The translations under genes were made by a program, and so were the position numbers. The notes under the pieces were generated by a model, which did no database searches, had not been told where the DNA came from, and saw nothing but the letters and a program-made list of their open reading frames with translations. This document shows, piece after piece, positions 1-11,700 of a stretch of 35,135 nucleotides of DNA. This DNA comes from Acidobacteriaceae bacterium (lineage in GTDB: Bacteria > Acidobacteriota > Terriglobia > Terriglobales > Acidobacteriaceae), in contig DAICZO010000432.1 in the NCBI GenBank assembly GCA_027311125.1, forward strand, positions 1 through 35,135. Reading direction: 5' to 3'. Position 1 is the first letter of the stretch; each line of letters begins with the position of its first letter.

Positions 1-2
1 AT

Positions 3-140
3 CCGGATCTGGAGTATCAATCGATTCCTGTGACGCTGACCCTGAAACGCGTGGGTGCGGCAGGCAGTGACGATGTGTGCCGTCGATACTGCGCCGAGAA
101 TGAGCGCGGCTTTACCTTGACGGAGCGGTATTTCCTCTAA
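3..140 (+). CDS. C-terminal fragment of a DUF1989 urea carboxylase-associated protein (UAAP1-like), truncated by window start
   Basis: Open frame from position 3 to TAA at 138-140 (PDLEYQSIPVTLTLKRVGAAGSDDVCRRYCAENERGFTLTERYFL*), directly upstream of a second DUF1989 gene and urea carboxylase. Confidence 0.6.
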   Translation, partial: PDLEYQSIPVTLTLKRVGAAGSDDVCRRYCAENERGFTLTERYFL

Positions 141-167
141 CACCTTTGCTCAGAAACAGGAGTGCTG

Positions 168-851
168 ATGATGCCAGATGCAGTCGTAGTGACTAGCCCA
201 CGAGTTGAGGAAGAGGCCGTATTTCGAGCTGTCATTGGTGCCGGGGATTCGTTTGTTTATGAGATTCTACGTGGACAGTTTGTGCGTATTGTGGACCTTG
301 AAGGCAACCAGGCGGTGGATACGTTGTTCTACAACGCTCACGACTATGCCGATCGGTATAGTGCGCAGGATACGATTCGCACGCAGCAGAATATCTATCT
401 CACGACGGGTACCAGATTGATATCTACCGAGCGCAATGTGCTGCTGACGATTGTTGCCGATACATGTGGGCGCCATGACACGCTGGGGGGAGCTTGCTCG
501 ACCGAGAGCAACATGGTTCGCTATGCGCTGGACAAACGACACATGCATGCTTGCAGGCAGAGTTTCTTGAAGGGCGCGCTGACCTGGTCGATGAAGACGG
601 GGCAGGAGCTAGGCAAGCGGGATCTGACGGCAAATATCAATTTCTTCATGAATGTTCCTGTGACACCGGCAGGACAGTTGACGTTCGAAGACGGAGTCTC
701 CGATGCGGGGAAATATGTGGAGCTACGTGCAGAGATGGATGTATTGATGGTGATCTCCAACTGCCCGCAACTCAACAATCCATGTAATGCATACAACCCC
801 ACGCCAGTAGAAGTGTTGATTTGGAATGCGGCCGAGGAGAACGATGTTTAA
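168..851 (+). CDS. Urea carboxylase-associated protein 2 (DUF1989 family)
   Basis: ORF 162..851; AGGAG at 158-162 favours ATG at 168. Contains GGACSTESN and [22 protein letters not shown] typical of DUF1989; overlaps the urea carboxylase start. Confidence 0.85.
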   Translation: MMPDAVVVTSPRVEEEAVFRAVIGAGDSFVYEILRGQFVRIVDLEGNQAVDTLFYNAHDYADRYSAQDTIRTQQNIYLTTGTRLISTERNVLLTIVADTCGRHDTLGGACSTESNMVRYALDKRHMHACRQSFLKGALTWSMKTGQELGKRDLTANINFFMNVPVTPAGQLTFEDGVSDAGKYVELRAEMDVLMVISNCPQLNNPCNAYNPTPVEVLIWNAAEENDV

Positions 852-3800
852 GAAAGTATTGATTGCGAATCGCGGAGCCATTGCCTGTCGGATTGAACGG
901 ACGTTGCAACGGATGGGAATTGGATCAGTTGCGGTTTATTCCACGGCTGATAGCCACTCGCTACATGTTTACGATGCGGATGAGGCGGTGTTGATAGGGC
1001 CAGCACCTGCGGCACAAAGCTATCTCTCGTTTGAAGCAATCTTTGCTGCAGCGAGACAGACGGGGGCGGAAGCGATCCATCCCGGGTATGGATTTTTGAG
1101 TGAGAATGTAGTGTTTGCACGGGAGTGCGCTGCACGCGGCATTCGATTTATCGGGCCTGAACCAGAACACATTGAAGCGTTCGCGTTGAAGCATACCGCG
1201 CGGGCGACTGCGCAGCGATGCGGAGTTCCCTTGTTGCCGGGAACTGGACTGCTGACGGACTTGGAAGATGCGCTGATACAGGCCGAACAACTGAAGTATC
1301 CGGTCATGCTGAAGAGCTCCGGCGGCGGTGGCGGGATTGGGATGCGAGTATGTCTATCGGCGGAGCAACTGACTGATGCGTATGACTCGGTACTGCGATT
1401 AAGCCGTGCAAACTTTGGCGATAGCGGAGTGTATCTGGAGAAGTATGTTGCACAGGCTCGACATATTGAAGTGCAGATATTTGGCGACGGCAAGGGTGGT
1501 GTGATCGCGTTAGGGGAGCGGGACTGCTCTGCACAACGACGCCACCAGAAGGTGCTTGAAGAGACACCAGCTCCGGGACTATCCGATACGACACGGGAGC
1601 AGTTGTATGCCTCCGCGATTCTGCTGGGTAAGGCGGTGAACTATGCGTCGGCAGGCACGGTGGAGTTTATCTACGACGACGACAGCGGCGAGTTCTATTT
1701 TCTGGAAGTGAACACCCGGCTACAGGTGGAACACGGCGTGACGGAGCAGGTGACGGGCGTGGACCTGGTGGAATGGATGGTGCTGCAAGCAGCGGGAGAG
1801 ATGGCCCCGCTTGATTCATTCGACATTAGGCGAACAGGAGCTTCGATTGAGGCGCGAGTGTATGCCGAAGACCCAGCACAGAATTTTCAGCCGTCGCCGG
1901 GCAAATTGACGCTGGTTCGCTTTCCGGGTGCGGAGTTGGCACGCGTGGAGACGTGGATTGAGTCCGGAGCAACCATTACGCCTTACTACGATCCTATGAT
2001 AGCCAAGATCATCGTGACAGGAAGAGATCGTGAAGAAGCTCTGCTGAAGCTAGATGCGGCGCTGGCGGCGAGTTCCATTGATGGCACCGAGACGAACCTG
2101 CGTTATTTGCGGAAGATTGCTGCGACACCGGAGTTTGTATCGGGAAATGTTACAACTGCATTTCTAGGCCGATTTACGTTCTCTCGGAATGCAATTGAGG
2201 TACTGGAAGGCGGCACACAGACGACCATTCAGGATTATCCCGGACGGATTGGATACTGGAACGTGGGTGTACCGCCTTCGGGGCCGATGGACCATCAGTC
2301 GTTGCGGATAGCGAATGGACTGGTGGGAAATCCGGAGGGGACGGCTGCGATTGAGTTTGCAACTATGGGCGGTCGGATTCGCTTCCATGCGGATGCTCTG
2401 ATCGCTTTAGCCGGGGCAGACATGGGAGCGAAGCTGAACGGCCAACCGGTGGAGAGATGGGTCGCTATTCCGGTGGCCCGTGGCAGTGTGTTGTCGCTGG
2501 GAGCAGCGGCAAAGGAAGGCATTCGCAGCTACCTGGCCTTGCGCGGCGGAATCGATACGCAGCCGTATCTGGGTAGCCGCAGTACGTTTATGCTGGGTGG
2601 TTTTGGCGGCCATGCTGGACGGGCTTTGCGGGCTGGCGATGTAGTCCATCTCGGAGAGCCAGATATTGCACTGCGCGAGCCAGCAGTGTTGCCGGCAGAG
2701 TATGTTCCAACACTGAGCAGGCGATGGGAGATCGGCGTGTTGTTTGGACCGCATACGGCTCCGGATTTCTTCACCGAAGACGACATTGAGATGCTGTTTG
2801 CGACCGACTGGAAGGTTCACTATCAGAGTGATCGCACGGGTGTTCGCCTGATGGGGCCGAAGCCCCGGTGGGCTCGAGCAGATGGTGGTGAGGCGGGCCT
2901 GCATCCCTCGAATATCCACGATAACGCCTACGCGATTGGGACGATCGACTTTACGGGAGACATGCCGATTCTGCTTGGTCCGGATGGGCCTAGTCTTGGT
3001 GGCTTTGTTTGTCCCGCGACGATTGTGCAGGCCGAGCTATGGAAGCTGGGACAATTAAAGGCTGGCGATCTGATCCAGTTTCGACGTGTCACGTTGGCCG
3101 AGGCAGAGGCGATGGAAGTTGCGCAGGATTTATTCCTGAAGGACTTCAAAAGCGAACCCCCTTCCCTGCCGACGGTATCCGTGCCGGAGCCTGCAGTGAT
3201 CGCAGCCTATACGGACCGGCCGCAGGCGATGGTATTTCGGGCCGATGGCGACAAGTATCTGTTGGTGGAGTACGGCGAGTTGCAACTGGATCTGAATCTG
3301 CGTTTCCGTGTGCATATTCTGGAACAGAACCTGCGTGCGGCAAGTTTACCGGGGATCATCGACATTACGCCTGGAGTACGGTCACTGCATATCCACTATG
3401 ACAGCCGCGTGATGCCTCGGCAGAAACTGATCGAGGTTCTCGATGAGATGGATCGAACGATGCCGGAGTTGACGGACATTACGGTTCCGTCACGCATTGT
3501 TTATCTGCCGCTATCCTGGGACGATCCGCAGGCGAAGCTTGCGCAGCAGAAGTATATGCAGGCCGTGAGACCGGATGCTCCGTGGTGTCCTTCGAATATT
3601 GAATTTATACGGCGGATCAATGGGCTGGATTCGATTGAGGATGTGTATCGGATTGTGCACGAGGCAAGCTATCTGGTGCTTGGACTGGGCGATGTCTACC
3701 TTGGCGCCCCGGTGGCGACACCGATTGACCCGCGGCATCGCCTTGTAACGACCAAGTACAACCCGGCACGGACGTGGACACCGGAGAACGCTGTCGGTAT

Positions 3801-4440
3801 TGGCGGCGCATACATGTGTGTATATGGCATGGAGGGTCCGGGTGGATATCAACTGGTCGGGCGGACGATTCAGGTCTGGAACACGTGGAAGTCTACAACA
3901 GCCTTCGTTGAGGGCACGCCGTGGTCGCTGCGCTTCTTCGATCAGATACGGTTTTATCCGATAACCGCGGACGAACTGCTGCGTGCGCGAGAACTGTTTC
4001 CGCATGGACGATATGAACTGCGCATCGAGGAAACGACATTCAACCTGGCGGAGTACCAGAAGTTTCTTGACTCGATCCGTGATGAGGCGGCGGTGTTCAA
4101 GAAGCATCAGAAGGAAGCCTTCCATGCAGAGCGCGAGCGCTGGCGAGTCGCGGGTCTACTGACGGTAGCCGAGCAGGACGAGGCTCTGGAAGAGGTGGCA
4201 AGCGCAACCGTGGCAGACGGTTGTGAGGCTATTTCATCGCCCGTAACCGCAAGCATCTTTCAGATTGCCGTCGAGCAAGGCCACGTAGTGAAGGATGGCC
4301 AGAAGCTCATCGTGCTGGATGCCATGAAGACGGAGATCGTTGTGGCTTCGCATGTGGATGGCGTAGTGGAAGAGGTGCACTGCGCGCCTGGAGCGTTGGT
4401 TAGCGGCGGACAACTCCTTGTCTCGGTACGCCCAACATAG
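844..4440 (+). CDS. Urea carboxylase (biotin carboxylase + AHS2/AHS1 (KipA/KipI-like) carboxyltransferase + biotinyl domain)
   Basis: [17 protein letters not shown] biotin carboxylase N-terminus, [12 protein letters not shown]-grasp, AHS2/AHS1 segments in the middle, C-terminal biotin motif [12 protein letters not shown] at 844 overlaps the upstream stop (ATGTTTAA). Confidence 0.95.
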   Translation: MFKKVLIANRGAIACRIERTLQRMGIGSVAVYSTADSHSLHVYDADEAVLIGPAPAAQSYLSFEAIFAAARQTGAEAIHPGYGFLSENVVFARECAARGIRFIGPEPEHIEAFALKHTARATAQRCGVPLLPGTGLLTDLEDALIQAEQLKYPVMLKSSGGGGGIGMRVCLSAEQLTDAYDSVLRLSRANFGDSGVYLEKYVAQARHIEVQIFGDGKGGVIALGERDCSAQRRHQKVLEETPAPGLSDTTREQLYASAILLGKAVNYASAGTVEFIYDDDSGEFYFLEVNTRLQVEHGVTEQVTGVDLVEWMVLQAAGEMAPLDSFDIRRTGASIEARVYAEDPAQNFQPSPGKLTLVRFPGAELARVETWIESGATITPYYDPMIAKIIVTGRDREEALLKLDAALAASSIDGTETNLRYLRKIAATPEFVSGNVTTAFLGRFTFSRNAIEVLEGGTQTTIQDYPGRIGYWNVGVPPSGPMDHQSLRIANGLVGNPEGTAAIEFATMGGRIRFHADALIALAGADMGAKLNGQPVERWVAIPVARGSVLSLGAAAKEGIRSYLALRGGIDTQPYLGSRSTFMLGGFGGHAGRALRAGDVVHLGEPDIALREPAVLPAEYVPTLSRRWEIGVLFGPHTAPDFFTEDDIEMLFATDWKVHYQSDRTGVRLMGPKPRWARADGGEAGLHPSNIHDNAYAIGTIDFTGDMPILLGPDGPSLGGFVCPATIVQAELWKLGQLKAGDLIQFRRVTLAEAEAMEVAQDLFLKDFKSEPPSLPTVSVPEPAVIAAYTDRPQAMVFRADGDKYLLVEYGELQLDLNLRFRVHILEQNLRAASLPGIIDITPGVRSLHIHYDSRVMPRQKLIEVLDEMDRTMPELTDITVPSRIVYLPLSWDDPQAKLAQQKYMQAVRPDAPWCPSNIEFIRRINGLDSIEDVYRIVHEASYLVLGLGDVYLGAPVATPIDPRHRLVTTKYNPARTWTPENAVGIGGAYMCVYGMEGPGGYQLVGRTIQVWNTWKSTTAFVEGTPWSLRFFDQIRFYPITADELLRARELFPHGRYELRIEETTFNLAEYQKFLDSIRDEAAVFKKHQKEAFHAERERWRVAGLLTVAEQDEALEEVASATVADGCEAISSPVTASIFQIAVEQGHVVKDGQKLIVLDAMKTEIVVASHVDGVVEEVHCAPGALVSGGQLLVSVRPT

Positions 4441-4486
4441 GGGTCATGGATGGCACGGAGCTAACGCAGAAACGATTAGGAGTGAC

Positions 4487-6298
4487 ATGGACATCACATC
4501 ACTGCAGGCAGCCTATACCGCGGGACATTTGAGTCCGAAGGAAGTAATCGAGAGCGTATACGACAGGATTGCAACCGAGGGTCTTCGGCCTGTGTGGATA
4601 TCGGTGGTGCCGCGCGAGCAAGCAGTTGCTCGTGCGGAAGCGTTGATGCGGACGGATAGTGCTTCGCTGCCTCTTTATGGAATTCCCTTTGCGGTGAAGG
4701 ACAACATCGACGTGGCCGATATGGTGACCTCGGCCGCTTGCCCCGCTTACTCGTACATGGCTGCGGAGAGTGCGACCGTGGTATCAAAGCTTGAAGCGGC
4801 TGGCGCAATCCTGATCGGGAAGACGAACATGGATCAGTTTGCGACCGGACTGGTGGGGACGAGAACGCCTTATGGGACCTGCTCCAGCGTGTTCAATGCC
4901 GAATATATCTCTGGTGGATCGAGTGCTGGCTCTGCTGTTGCCGTTGCGAATGGGAGCGTCACGTTTTCGCTGGGAACGGATACGGCAGGCTCCGGACGTG
5001 TTCCGGCGATGTTCAACAACATTATTGGACTGAAGCCGACACGCGGAGTGGTGAGTACACATGGCGTGGTCCCCGCCTGTCGCACGCTGGATTGCGTTTC
5101 TATTTTTGCGGAGACAGCGCTTGATGCCTCGATGGTACTGCGCGTGGTCAGTGGCTTGGATGCGAACGATCCCTACTCTCGTGAAGCTGGTGTGGGTTCG
5201 GGTGCGACCCCATGGTCTGGAGCGAAGAGCTTTCGATTTGGGGTGCCATACGGCGAGCAGCTACAGTTCTTTGGCGATCCGTACAACGGGTCACTCTACC
5301 AGTCGACTATCGATGCGTTGGTCACGTTGGGCGGTGAGCCAGTGGCTGTTGACCTGGCCCCGTTTCTCGGCGCCGCTCAGTTGCTCTACAAGGGGCCGTG
5401 GGTGGCGGAACGCTACGCTGCTATCTCTACGTTTATACAAGACCACGTTACGGATATGGATGCTACTGTCGCGAGCATCATCGCAGGTGGGGCGAAATAC
5501 AGCGCAGTTGATGCATTTGAAGCGGCCTATCAACTGGCTGCATTTCGCCAGGCGACGACAAGCACCTGGAATTCGATTGACGTGCTGGTACTACCAACCG
5601 CGCCTAGAACCTACACGATTGAACAGATCCACGAGTCACCGATCGAGCGGAATAGCCACCTCGGCTACTACACGAATTTTGTCAATCTACTGGATCTTGC
5701 AGCGGTCGCTGTTCCTGCGGGGATACGTGCAGATGGTCTGCCGTTCGGCGTCAGCATCATTGGACGTGCGTTCTCAGAGCAGGGACTTTTGCCGTTGGCG
5801 GATAGGCTGCACCGTGCACTGACCACACATCTCGGGGGGTCTTCACGTGAGCTATCGATGGTGCCTGTTCTTCGGAATCCCACTGTCCCTCATGCTTGCT
5901 TGCTGATGGCAGTGGTAGGTGCTCACCTGTCTGGACAACCATTTAATTGGCAACTTACACAGCGCGGAGGCCGGCTGCTCCGACGTTGTAAAACTTCTTC
6001 AGACTATCGGTTTTATGCTTTGAGGAATACCATTCCTGCCAAGCCTGGGCTGGTTCGTACACCAGGCTATGTTGGACCAGGTATTGATGTTGAAGTCTGG
6101 TCGTTGCCCGCAAATACTGTTGGAACGTTTGTGGATGGGGTTCCGCAGCCTCTCTCGATTGGGACGCTTGAGTTGGACGATGGCAGCCTGGTGAAGGGCT
6201 TTCTGGTCGAGCCATGTGCTGTTGAAGATGCTATTGAGATCACTCACCTGGGCGGCTGGCGACAGTACCTTGCAACCCTGACCGGTACGGAAGGATGA
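4487..6298 (+). CDS. atzF: Allophanate hydrolase (AtzF-type, amidase signature)
   Basis: ORF 4418..6298; ATG at 4487 preceded by AGGAGTGAC. Amidase signature AVKDNIDV...GGSSAGSAVAVANG...GTDTAGSGRVPA plus AtzF-like C-terminal domain; follows urea carboxylase. Confidence 0.9.
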   Translation: MDITSLQAAYTAGHLSPKEVIESVYDRIATEGLRPVWISVVPREQAVARAEALMRTDSASLPLYGIPFAVKDNIDVADMVTSAACPAYSYMAAESATVVSKLEAAGAILIGKTNMDQFATGLVGTRTPYGTCSSVFNAEYISGGSSAGSAVAVANGSVTFSLGTDTAGSGRVPAMFNNIIGLKPTRGVVSTHGVVPACRTLDCVSIFAETALDASMVLRVVSGLDANDPYSREAGVGSGATPWSGAKSFRFGVPYGEQLQFFGDPYNGSLYQSTIDALVTLGGEPVAVDLAPFLGAAQLLYKGPWVAERYAAISTFIQDHVTDMDATVASIIAGGAKYSAVDAFEAAYQLAAFRQATTSTWNSIDVLVLPTAPRTYTIEQIHESPIERNSHLGYYTNFVNLLDLAAVAVPAGIRADGLPFGVSIIGRAFSEQGLLPLADRLHRALTTHLGGSSRELSMVPVLRNPTVPHACLLMAVVGAHLSGQPFNWQLTQRGGRLLRRCKTSSDYRFYALRNTIPAKPGLVRTPGYVGPGIDVEVWSLPANTVGTFVDGVPQPLSIGTLELDDGSLVKGFLVEPCAVEDAIEITHLGGWRQYLATLTGTEG

Positions 6299-6349
6299 TC
6301 ACCTGACTGCATTTGGAATCAGTGAAACTGATGGCGCGACTTTACTTAG

Positions 6350-7060
6350 CTATTCCTGCGGAAGGTCTTTCCTGTCTGAACCAGCCGACTTAGTTTTGTT
6401 GGGCTTGTAGGTTCCGGCGAGAATCTCTTCAATTGTTGAGATCATCTCTGGAGAATCAGGGGCAACTGCAGGATCGAGCCGCGCGATCACCTTACCATTC
6501 TTGTCTAGTATGAATTTACTGAAGTTCCAATGTACCGGGCCGCCGCCAGGTGCGTCTTCACCCTTGGTCAAATATAGATAGAGCGGTATTTGATCATCTC
6601 CGACTAGCTTGGACAGTGCCATGACAGGGAAATCGACCTTGGCATCAGAGTAGTACTTCTGGATTTCATCTTCTGTCCCGGGCTCCGATGCTCCAAAATC
6701 ATTTGACGGTATCCCAAGTACAATCAGGCCTTTGTCGTGATAGGTGTCGTTCAGCTTTATCAAGGCAGGAAGCTGATTCGCGTAGCTTGATTTCCGTGCC
6801 AGGTTAACAAGCAGAATTATCTTTCCTTTGTAGTTGGAAACTGGGACACCTTTACCGTTGGGACCTGGGAGACTGAAGTCATAAGCTGATTTCTGGGCTT
6901 TCGCAGTCTGCGATTGATTGCCATACCCGCTACCGGAAGAGATCATGGTCTTAGCTATTGCGGACATGGTAGGAAAGGCAGCCAGTCCGACACACCCTGC
7001 TACAGCAACGACAAGCGTCAGACGGCCTCGCCAGATGTGTACACCCATACTCTTCTCCAA
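6350..7060 (-). CDS. Glutathione peroxidase-fold (thioredoxin-like) exported protein lacking catalytic cysteines
   Basis: GPx-like IILLVNLARKSSYANQLPAL, GLIVLGIPSNDFGASEPGT and WNFSKFILDKNGKVI with N-terminal signal/TM segment; canonical Cys positions are Ser. Confidence 0.75.
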   Translation of the reverse strand: MEKSMGVHIWRGRLTLVVAVAGCVGLAAFPTMSAIAKTMISSGSGYGNQSQTAKAQKSAYDFSLPGPNGKGVPVSNYKGKIILLVNLARKSSYANQLPALIKLNDTYHDKGLIVLGIPSNDFGASEPGTEDEIQKYYSDAKVDFPVMALSKLVGDDQIPLYLYLTKGEDAPGGGPVHWNFSKFILDKNGKVIARLDPAVAPDSPEMISTIEEILAGTYKPNKTKSAGSDRKDLPQE

Positions 7061-7412
7061 TGAACTGTAATTGAAGCCGATAGAAGGCAGGAGGAGAGCC
7101 CATACATGAGACTCTCTCCTCGAAGGACTTACTACAGAACGATCAGTGCCTATTGTTTAATTTCGATATTAACGTAATTCGGCGGTGCCGAACATGAGTG
7201 ATACATACTTTCTATTGCCAGAGTAGAAGATTTGCATACGATGATAATTCTGATTTCAGGGATTGTTTTTCTCTATGACTTTTTGCCAGTCTGTGTTTTC
7301 CTGAGTACACAGAAGTACATTCCATGTGGCTGACCTGCGCTGACCCTTATGTCAGCCGCAACGACTACCTGACCCTAAACATAGCCATGCATACCTATTC
7401 GCAGGGGACACG

Positions 7413-8312
7413 ATGGATATCGACCAACTCAAGACATTTCTGGAAGTCAACCGTCAAAAGAGCTTTTCGCGTGCGGCAGAGAAGCTGCATGTGACCCAGC
7501 CATCGATCTCTGCACAGATTCGATCTTTAGAGACATATTTGGGATATCGCCTACTGGAAAGGGGCGGCGGAAAAGTGACGTTGACCGCTGCAGGGCGTGT
7601 ATTTGAGCCATTTGCCGAAGATTGCCTTTCGCGTCTAAATCATATGATGATGACGTTGGCAGACCTGGAGCGGTCTCCGCGAGGAGCTCTGAGTGTGAGC
7701 GCGAACGACTCTACCGCGCTGTATGTTCTTCCTGTCTTCTTTAGTAGGTTTCGAAAGCAGTATCCGCGTGTGGCTCTAAACATTGTGCGGGCAGAACGAG
7801 TGAAGTCGCTTGAATTGGTACTCGATAGAGAAGTTGATTTTGGTGTGGTTTCCTTGCCACTGAAGGACGCTCGGCTGCACATTGAACTCATCCACCAAGA
7901 CACCTTTGTACTCGTAGTCTCTGCCAACCATCCTTTAGCTGGCCTTGAGAAGGCACCGCTCCATGTTGTGGCACAGCACCGACTACTTCTGCCGAAGCAG
8001 GGCCGACGCCGCGAGCAGATCGAAGAACTCTTTGCCAAAGAAAAGCTGATCCCGAAGATTGCGATGGAATTGGACTCCAATGAACTACTGAAGCGGTTGA
8101 TCTTGAATGAGCTAGGGATTGGCTTTCTACCGAAGATCAACGTTTTGGATGAGTTACAGGCAGGCACTTTGAAGATTGTGACGATTGAGAATGTTGAATT
8201 GACGAGAGATCTCGCTCTTATTAGCCGCAAAGATCGACCGCTGACGCGAGCAGGCAACTCTTTTTTCACCTTTGCAACCGGTAGTGTTCGGCCGTCCCCT
8301 GACGAGCAGTAA
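7413..8312 (+). CDS. LysR family transcriptional regulator
   Basis: N-terminal HTH MDIDQLKTFLEVNRQKSFSRAAEKLHVTQPSISAQIRSLE; LysR substrate-binding domain follows. Confidence 0.93.
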   Translation: MDIDQLKTFLEVNRQKSFSRAAEKLHVTQPSISAQIRSLETYLGYRLLERGGGKVTLTAAGRVFEPFAEDCLSRLNHMMMTLADLERSPRGALSVSANDSTALYVLPVFFSRFRKQYPRVALNIVRAERVKSLELVLDREVDFGVVSLPLKDARLHIELIHQDTFVLVVSANHPLAGLEKAPLHVVAQHRLLLPKQGRRREQIEELFAKEKLIPKIAMELDSNELLKRLILNELGIGFLPKINVLDELQAGTLKIVTIENVELTRDLALISRKDRPLTRAGNSFFTFATGSVRPSPDEQ

Positions 8313-8742
8313 CGCTAAGCTCTCCTATACTGCACGCGTCTCGATTCCAAGGAAGAGTCTCATGTATTCCAGCAGCCTAACTGCTTAGGCGGAAATTGCA
8401 CATCGTGGCTCTGTGCTTTTTATCGACTCGGCACTTATTGCACTGCATTTGGTATTTCGACCTTGGTCGAACAAAGCCACAGAAGTAGCAGCTATTGGCA
8501 TAGCTTATCGTCGCTATAGATCAATTCACATTCGATTGATTTCTCATTTTTAACCCCGCATACTACAACACACACCGAACCATAGAGTAGTTTCCCCGGC
8601 TAATTACAAGTCTTCGCAGTCTTGTGTCTGCTGATCGATAACCTGCGTCATAACAAGACCCGTCTGCTTTGGAACATTCCGTTCTAAGCCGTTTTGCCAT
8701 TTCTATCCCAGTTGCTTTGACTTCAACTATGGAGCTTCGCCT

Positions 8743-11700
8743 ATGCGTCGTACTACCGGATCTATTCTTTTACTACTATTCTCGTCCTTATTTTCAGTAT
8801 GTCTTGCACAGACAGCAGCTACATCCGTTCGCGGTGTCGTTACTGACAAGATGGGTGCGCTTGTGAGGGGAGTCGATGTTACGGTAACCGAGAGCTCGAT
8901 TGGCTTTACTCAGACGCACAAGACGAATGCGCAAGGAGAATACAGTTTCCAGCAGATTCCTCCCGGGGCATACAAGATCAAAGTAAGCGCAACTGGGTTT
9001 AGTGAACAGACAACTCAGGTGCAACTGCTCGTGAATCAGCCTGCAACTGTAAATGTCTCACTTTCTATTGGCGGTGATAACACGACCGTCGACGTTACCG
9101 CAGATTCCAATGCGTTGAATGCCACCGATGCAACCATCGGAACCCCATTCAACCAAGCTGAAATTCAAACGCTTCCCTTTCAGGGCAACAACGTTTTATC
9201 GCTTCTGGCTTTGCAGGCGGGCGTCCTGTCGCTAGGAGATCAGAGCAATGCGACGATGGATTCCGACAGCCGTGCAGGTGCGGTAAACGGTGCTCGCTCT
9301 GACCAGGGGAATGTAACGCTCGACGGATTGGACAATAATACACAGACTCAGGGCTATGCTTTTGAGGGCGTACTGCGCCCTACACGCGACTCAGTCGAAG
9401 AGTTTCGGGTAGTTACGACCAGTTCCAATGCAGATTCCGGTCGTTCTTCCGGGGCGCAGATTTCTGTTGTGACGCGGAGCGGCACGAATACACTCCATGG
9501 CAGCTTGTACGAGTATTATCGCCCCTCCAATACGGTGTCCAATGATTGGTTCATCAAGCAGGCGCAGATTGCGAATGGACAGCCTAATATTCCTGGGAAA
9601 TATATTCGTAACACATATGGCGTATCACTCGGTGGAAGCATTATCAAGGATAAGCTGTTCTACTTTGCCAGCTACGAAGGGGACAAGAAGGCCCAAAATG
9701 TCCAAGAGACCAGGGAGGTTCCACTTGGAACTGCGGCAAATCCCGGTCTTAGACAAGGCTATGTTACCTACGTCAATGCAACTGGTGGAACAACTACATT
9801 AAATCCAACCACCATTGGCCAGATGGATCCAAACTGTACTTCACTTGGGACCTGTCCGCTGGGTAACGGTGTTGATCCTGCAGCATTGAAGTATTTTGCA
9901 ACGATTCCACAGGCTAACGGCAGCCTTTTGGGAGATGGCTATAACTTTGGTTCGTACACCTTCTCTTCACCCAATCCGCAGTCGCTGATTACAAACATCG
10001 TCAAGTTTGACTACAACATCAATAGTCGGCAACGCATTTTCTTACGAGGCGATTTGCAAAGTGATAATGCTACGGGAGCAGTCCAGTATCCTGGCGGGAC
10101 GCCGAGCAGTTCTAACTTCGATAATTCACGAGGTATCGGAGTTGGCCATACATGGATGATTACTGACAGTCTTGTCAACAATCTGAGGTATGGATATATA
10201 CGTCAAGGCTTTGCGCGGCGTGGAGCGCTGCATGGCGACTTCGTCACGTTTGCCAATATCGATCCACTGACAGCAACAACGAATGATCTAGTAGTCAACG
10301 TGCCGGTTCATAACCTTATTGATGATCTTAGCTGGACAAAAAAAGCGCACACTTTTCAGGTGGGAGCTAATTATCGATTAATACACAACAACCGACAGAG
10401 CAATGCGACGGCCTATAACAACGCGCAGGTTGACTATTACAATCTGGGTGCAGGAAGCATCGCTAATACGGGCAATAGTCTGGATCCATCGGGTTTCCCG
10501 AGTCTGGGGATACCTAATGTCGCTCAGTCGTTTGGAAGCGCATATAGTAACGCCATTGCTGCCGTCGCTGGTCTGATTCCGGTAGCGACCGAGTACTTCA
10601 ACTACAAAGTAGCAGGTAACAGCCTGTCAGCTCTCCCTGCCGGGCCGCTGACAAGAAACTACAAGTCTAACGAACTGGAGTATTACTTTCAGGATAGCTG
10701 GAAGGTGACAAGAGATCTAACAATTACTTACGGAATCCGTCACAGTATTCTTCAGACACCGTATGAGATCAACGGCCAGGAGGTTGCACCGACGATCAGC
10801 TTGCACGACTGGTTTCAGACCCGTGGTGCAGCGATGTACAAGGGGTTGACGAACCAGCCGGAGATATCTTTTGCAGCCGCAGGACATGCGAACAACGCTG
10901 CTGGACTGTGGGCGAAGGATAAGCTGGACATCGCTCCACGCTTTGCGTTTGCTTACTCTCCGACACGCCTTCCTGGATTTCTGGGGAAGATCTTTGGCTC
11001 TGGAGCAAGTTCAATCCGTGGTGGTTGGGGGTTGTACTACGATCACTTTGGCGAAGGGATCGTGGACACCTTCGACGCAAACGGTGCTTATGGCCTTTCG
11101 TCCCAGGTACGTAGTCCTATTAACCTGACTCCTGATCAGGCGCCGCGGTTCTCATCGACCACGGCAGTACCGACGCAGATAATTCCACCTGTTGCACCTG
11201 CTACCTCCTTCCCCGTTACCCCAGGTAACATCAGCGCACTCTCGTGGACTGTAGACAACAAGGTAAAGACTCCGTACGCCCATGCCATTGATCTCTCGTT
11301 TCAGCGGCAGTTTGCCAAAAGCTGGACAGTGGAAACGGCGTATGTAGGCAGACTGGGCCGTAGATTACTACAGAACCTGGATTTGGCAACACCGCTGGAT
11401 CTGATTGATATGAAGAGCGGCTCCGACTACTTCAAAGCAGCGCAGATCATGTCGCAACAGGCTGCAGCGGGAACACCAACCGATTCTGTCGTTGCGAATC
11501 CTTACTTCGAGAATATGTTTCCCAACGCTGCTGGCAATGGGCGCTCAGCGACCCAGAACATCTATAACGATCTGTGGAGTGCTGCTGTAGGAAATGAGAC
11601 CTACCCTCTTTACACTCTGGACAATGGTTACTATGGCACGCCGGGTGGACCTACTAACCGCTTCTTCGACTCGCAGTACGCTTCACTCTATGCCTGGTCT

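Noticed and set aside
3511-4125. 204-aa minus-strand ORF within urea carboxylase
   Set aside because: Antisense shadow ORF; no recognisable domain or independent ribosome-binding signal.
5061-5822. 253-aa ORF overlapping allophanate hydrolase in another frame
   Set aside because: Arg/Trp/Ser-rich out-of-frame translation inside a well-supported AtzF gene.
6318-6332. ATCAGT-GAA-ACTGAT hairpin after allophanate hydrolase as a terminator
   Set aside because: Only a 6-bp, AT-rich stem and no following T tract.
7640-8269. 209-aa Ser/Arg-rich minus-strand ORF inside LysR
   Set aside because: Shadow of the LysR frame.
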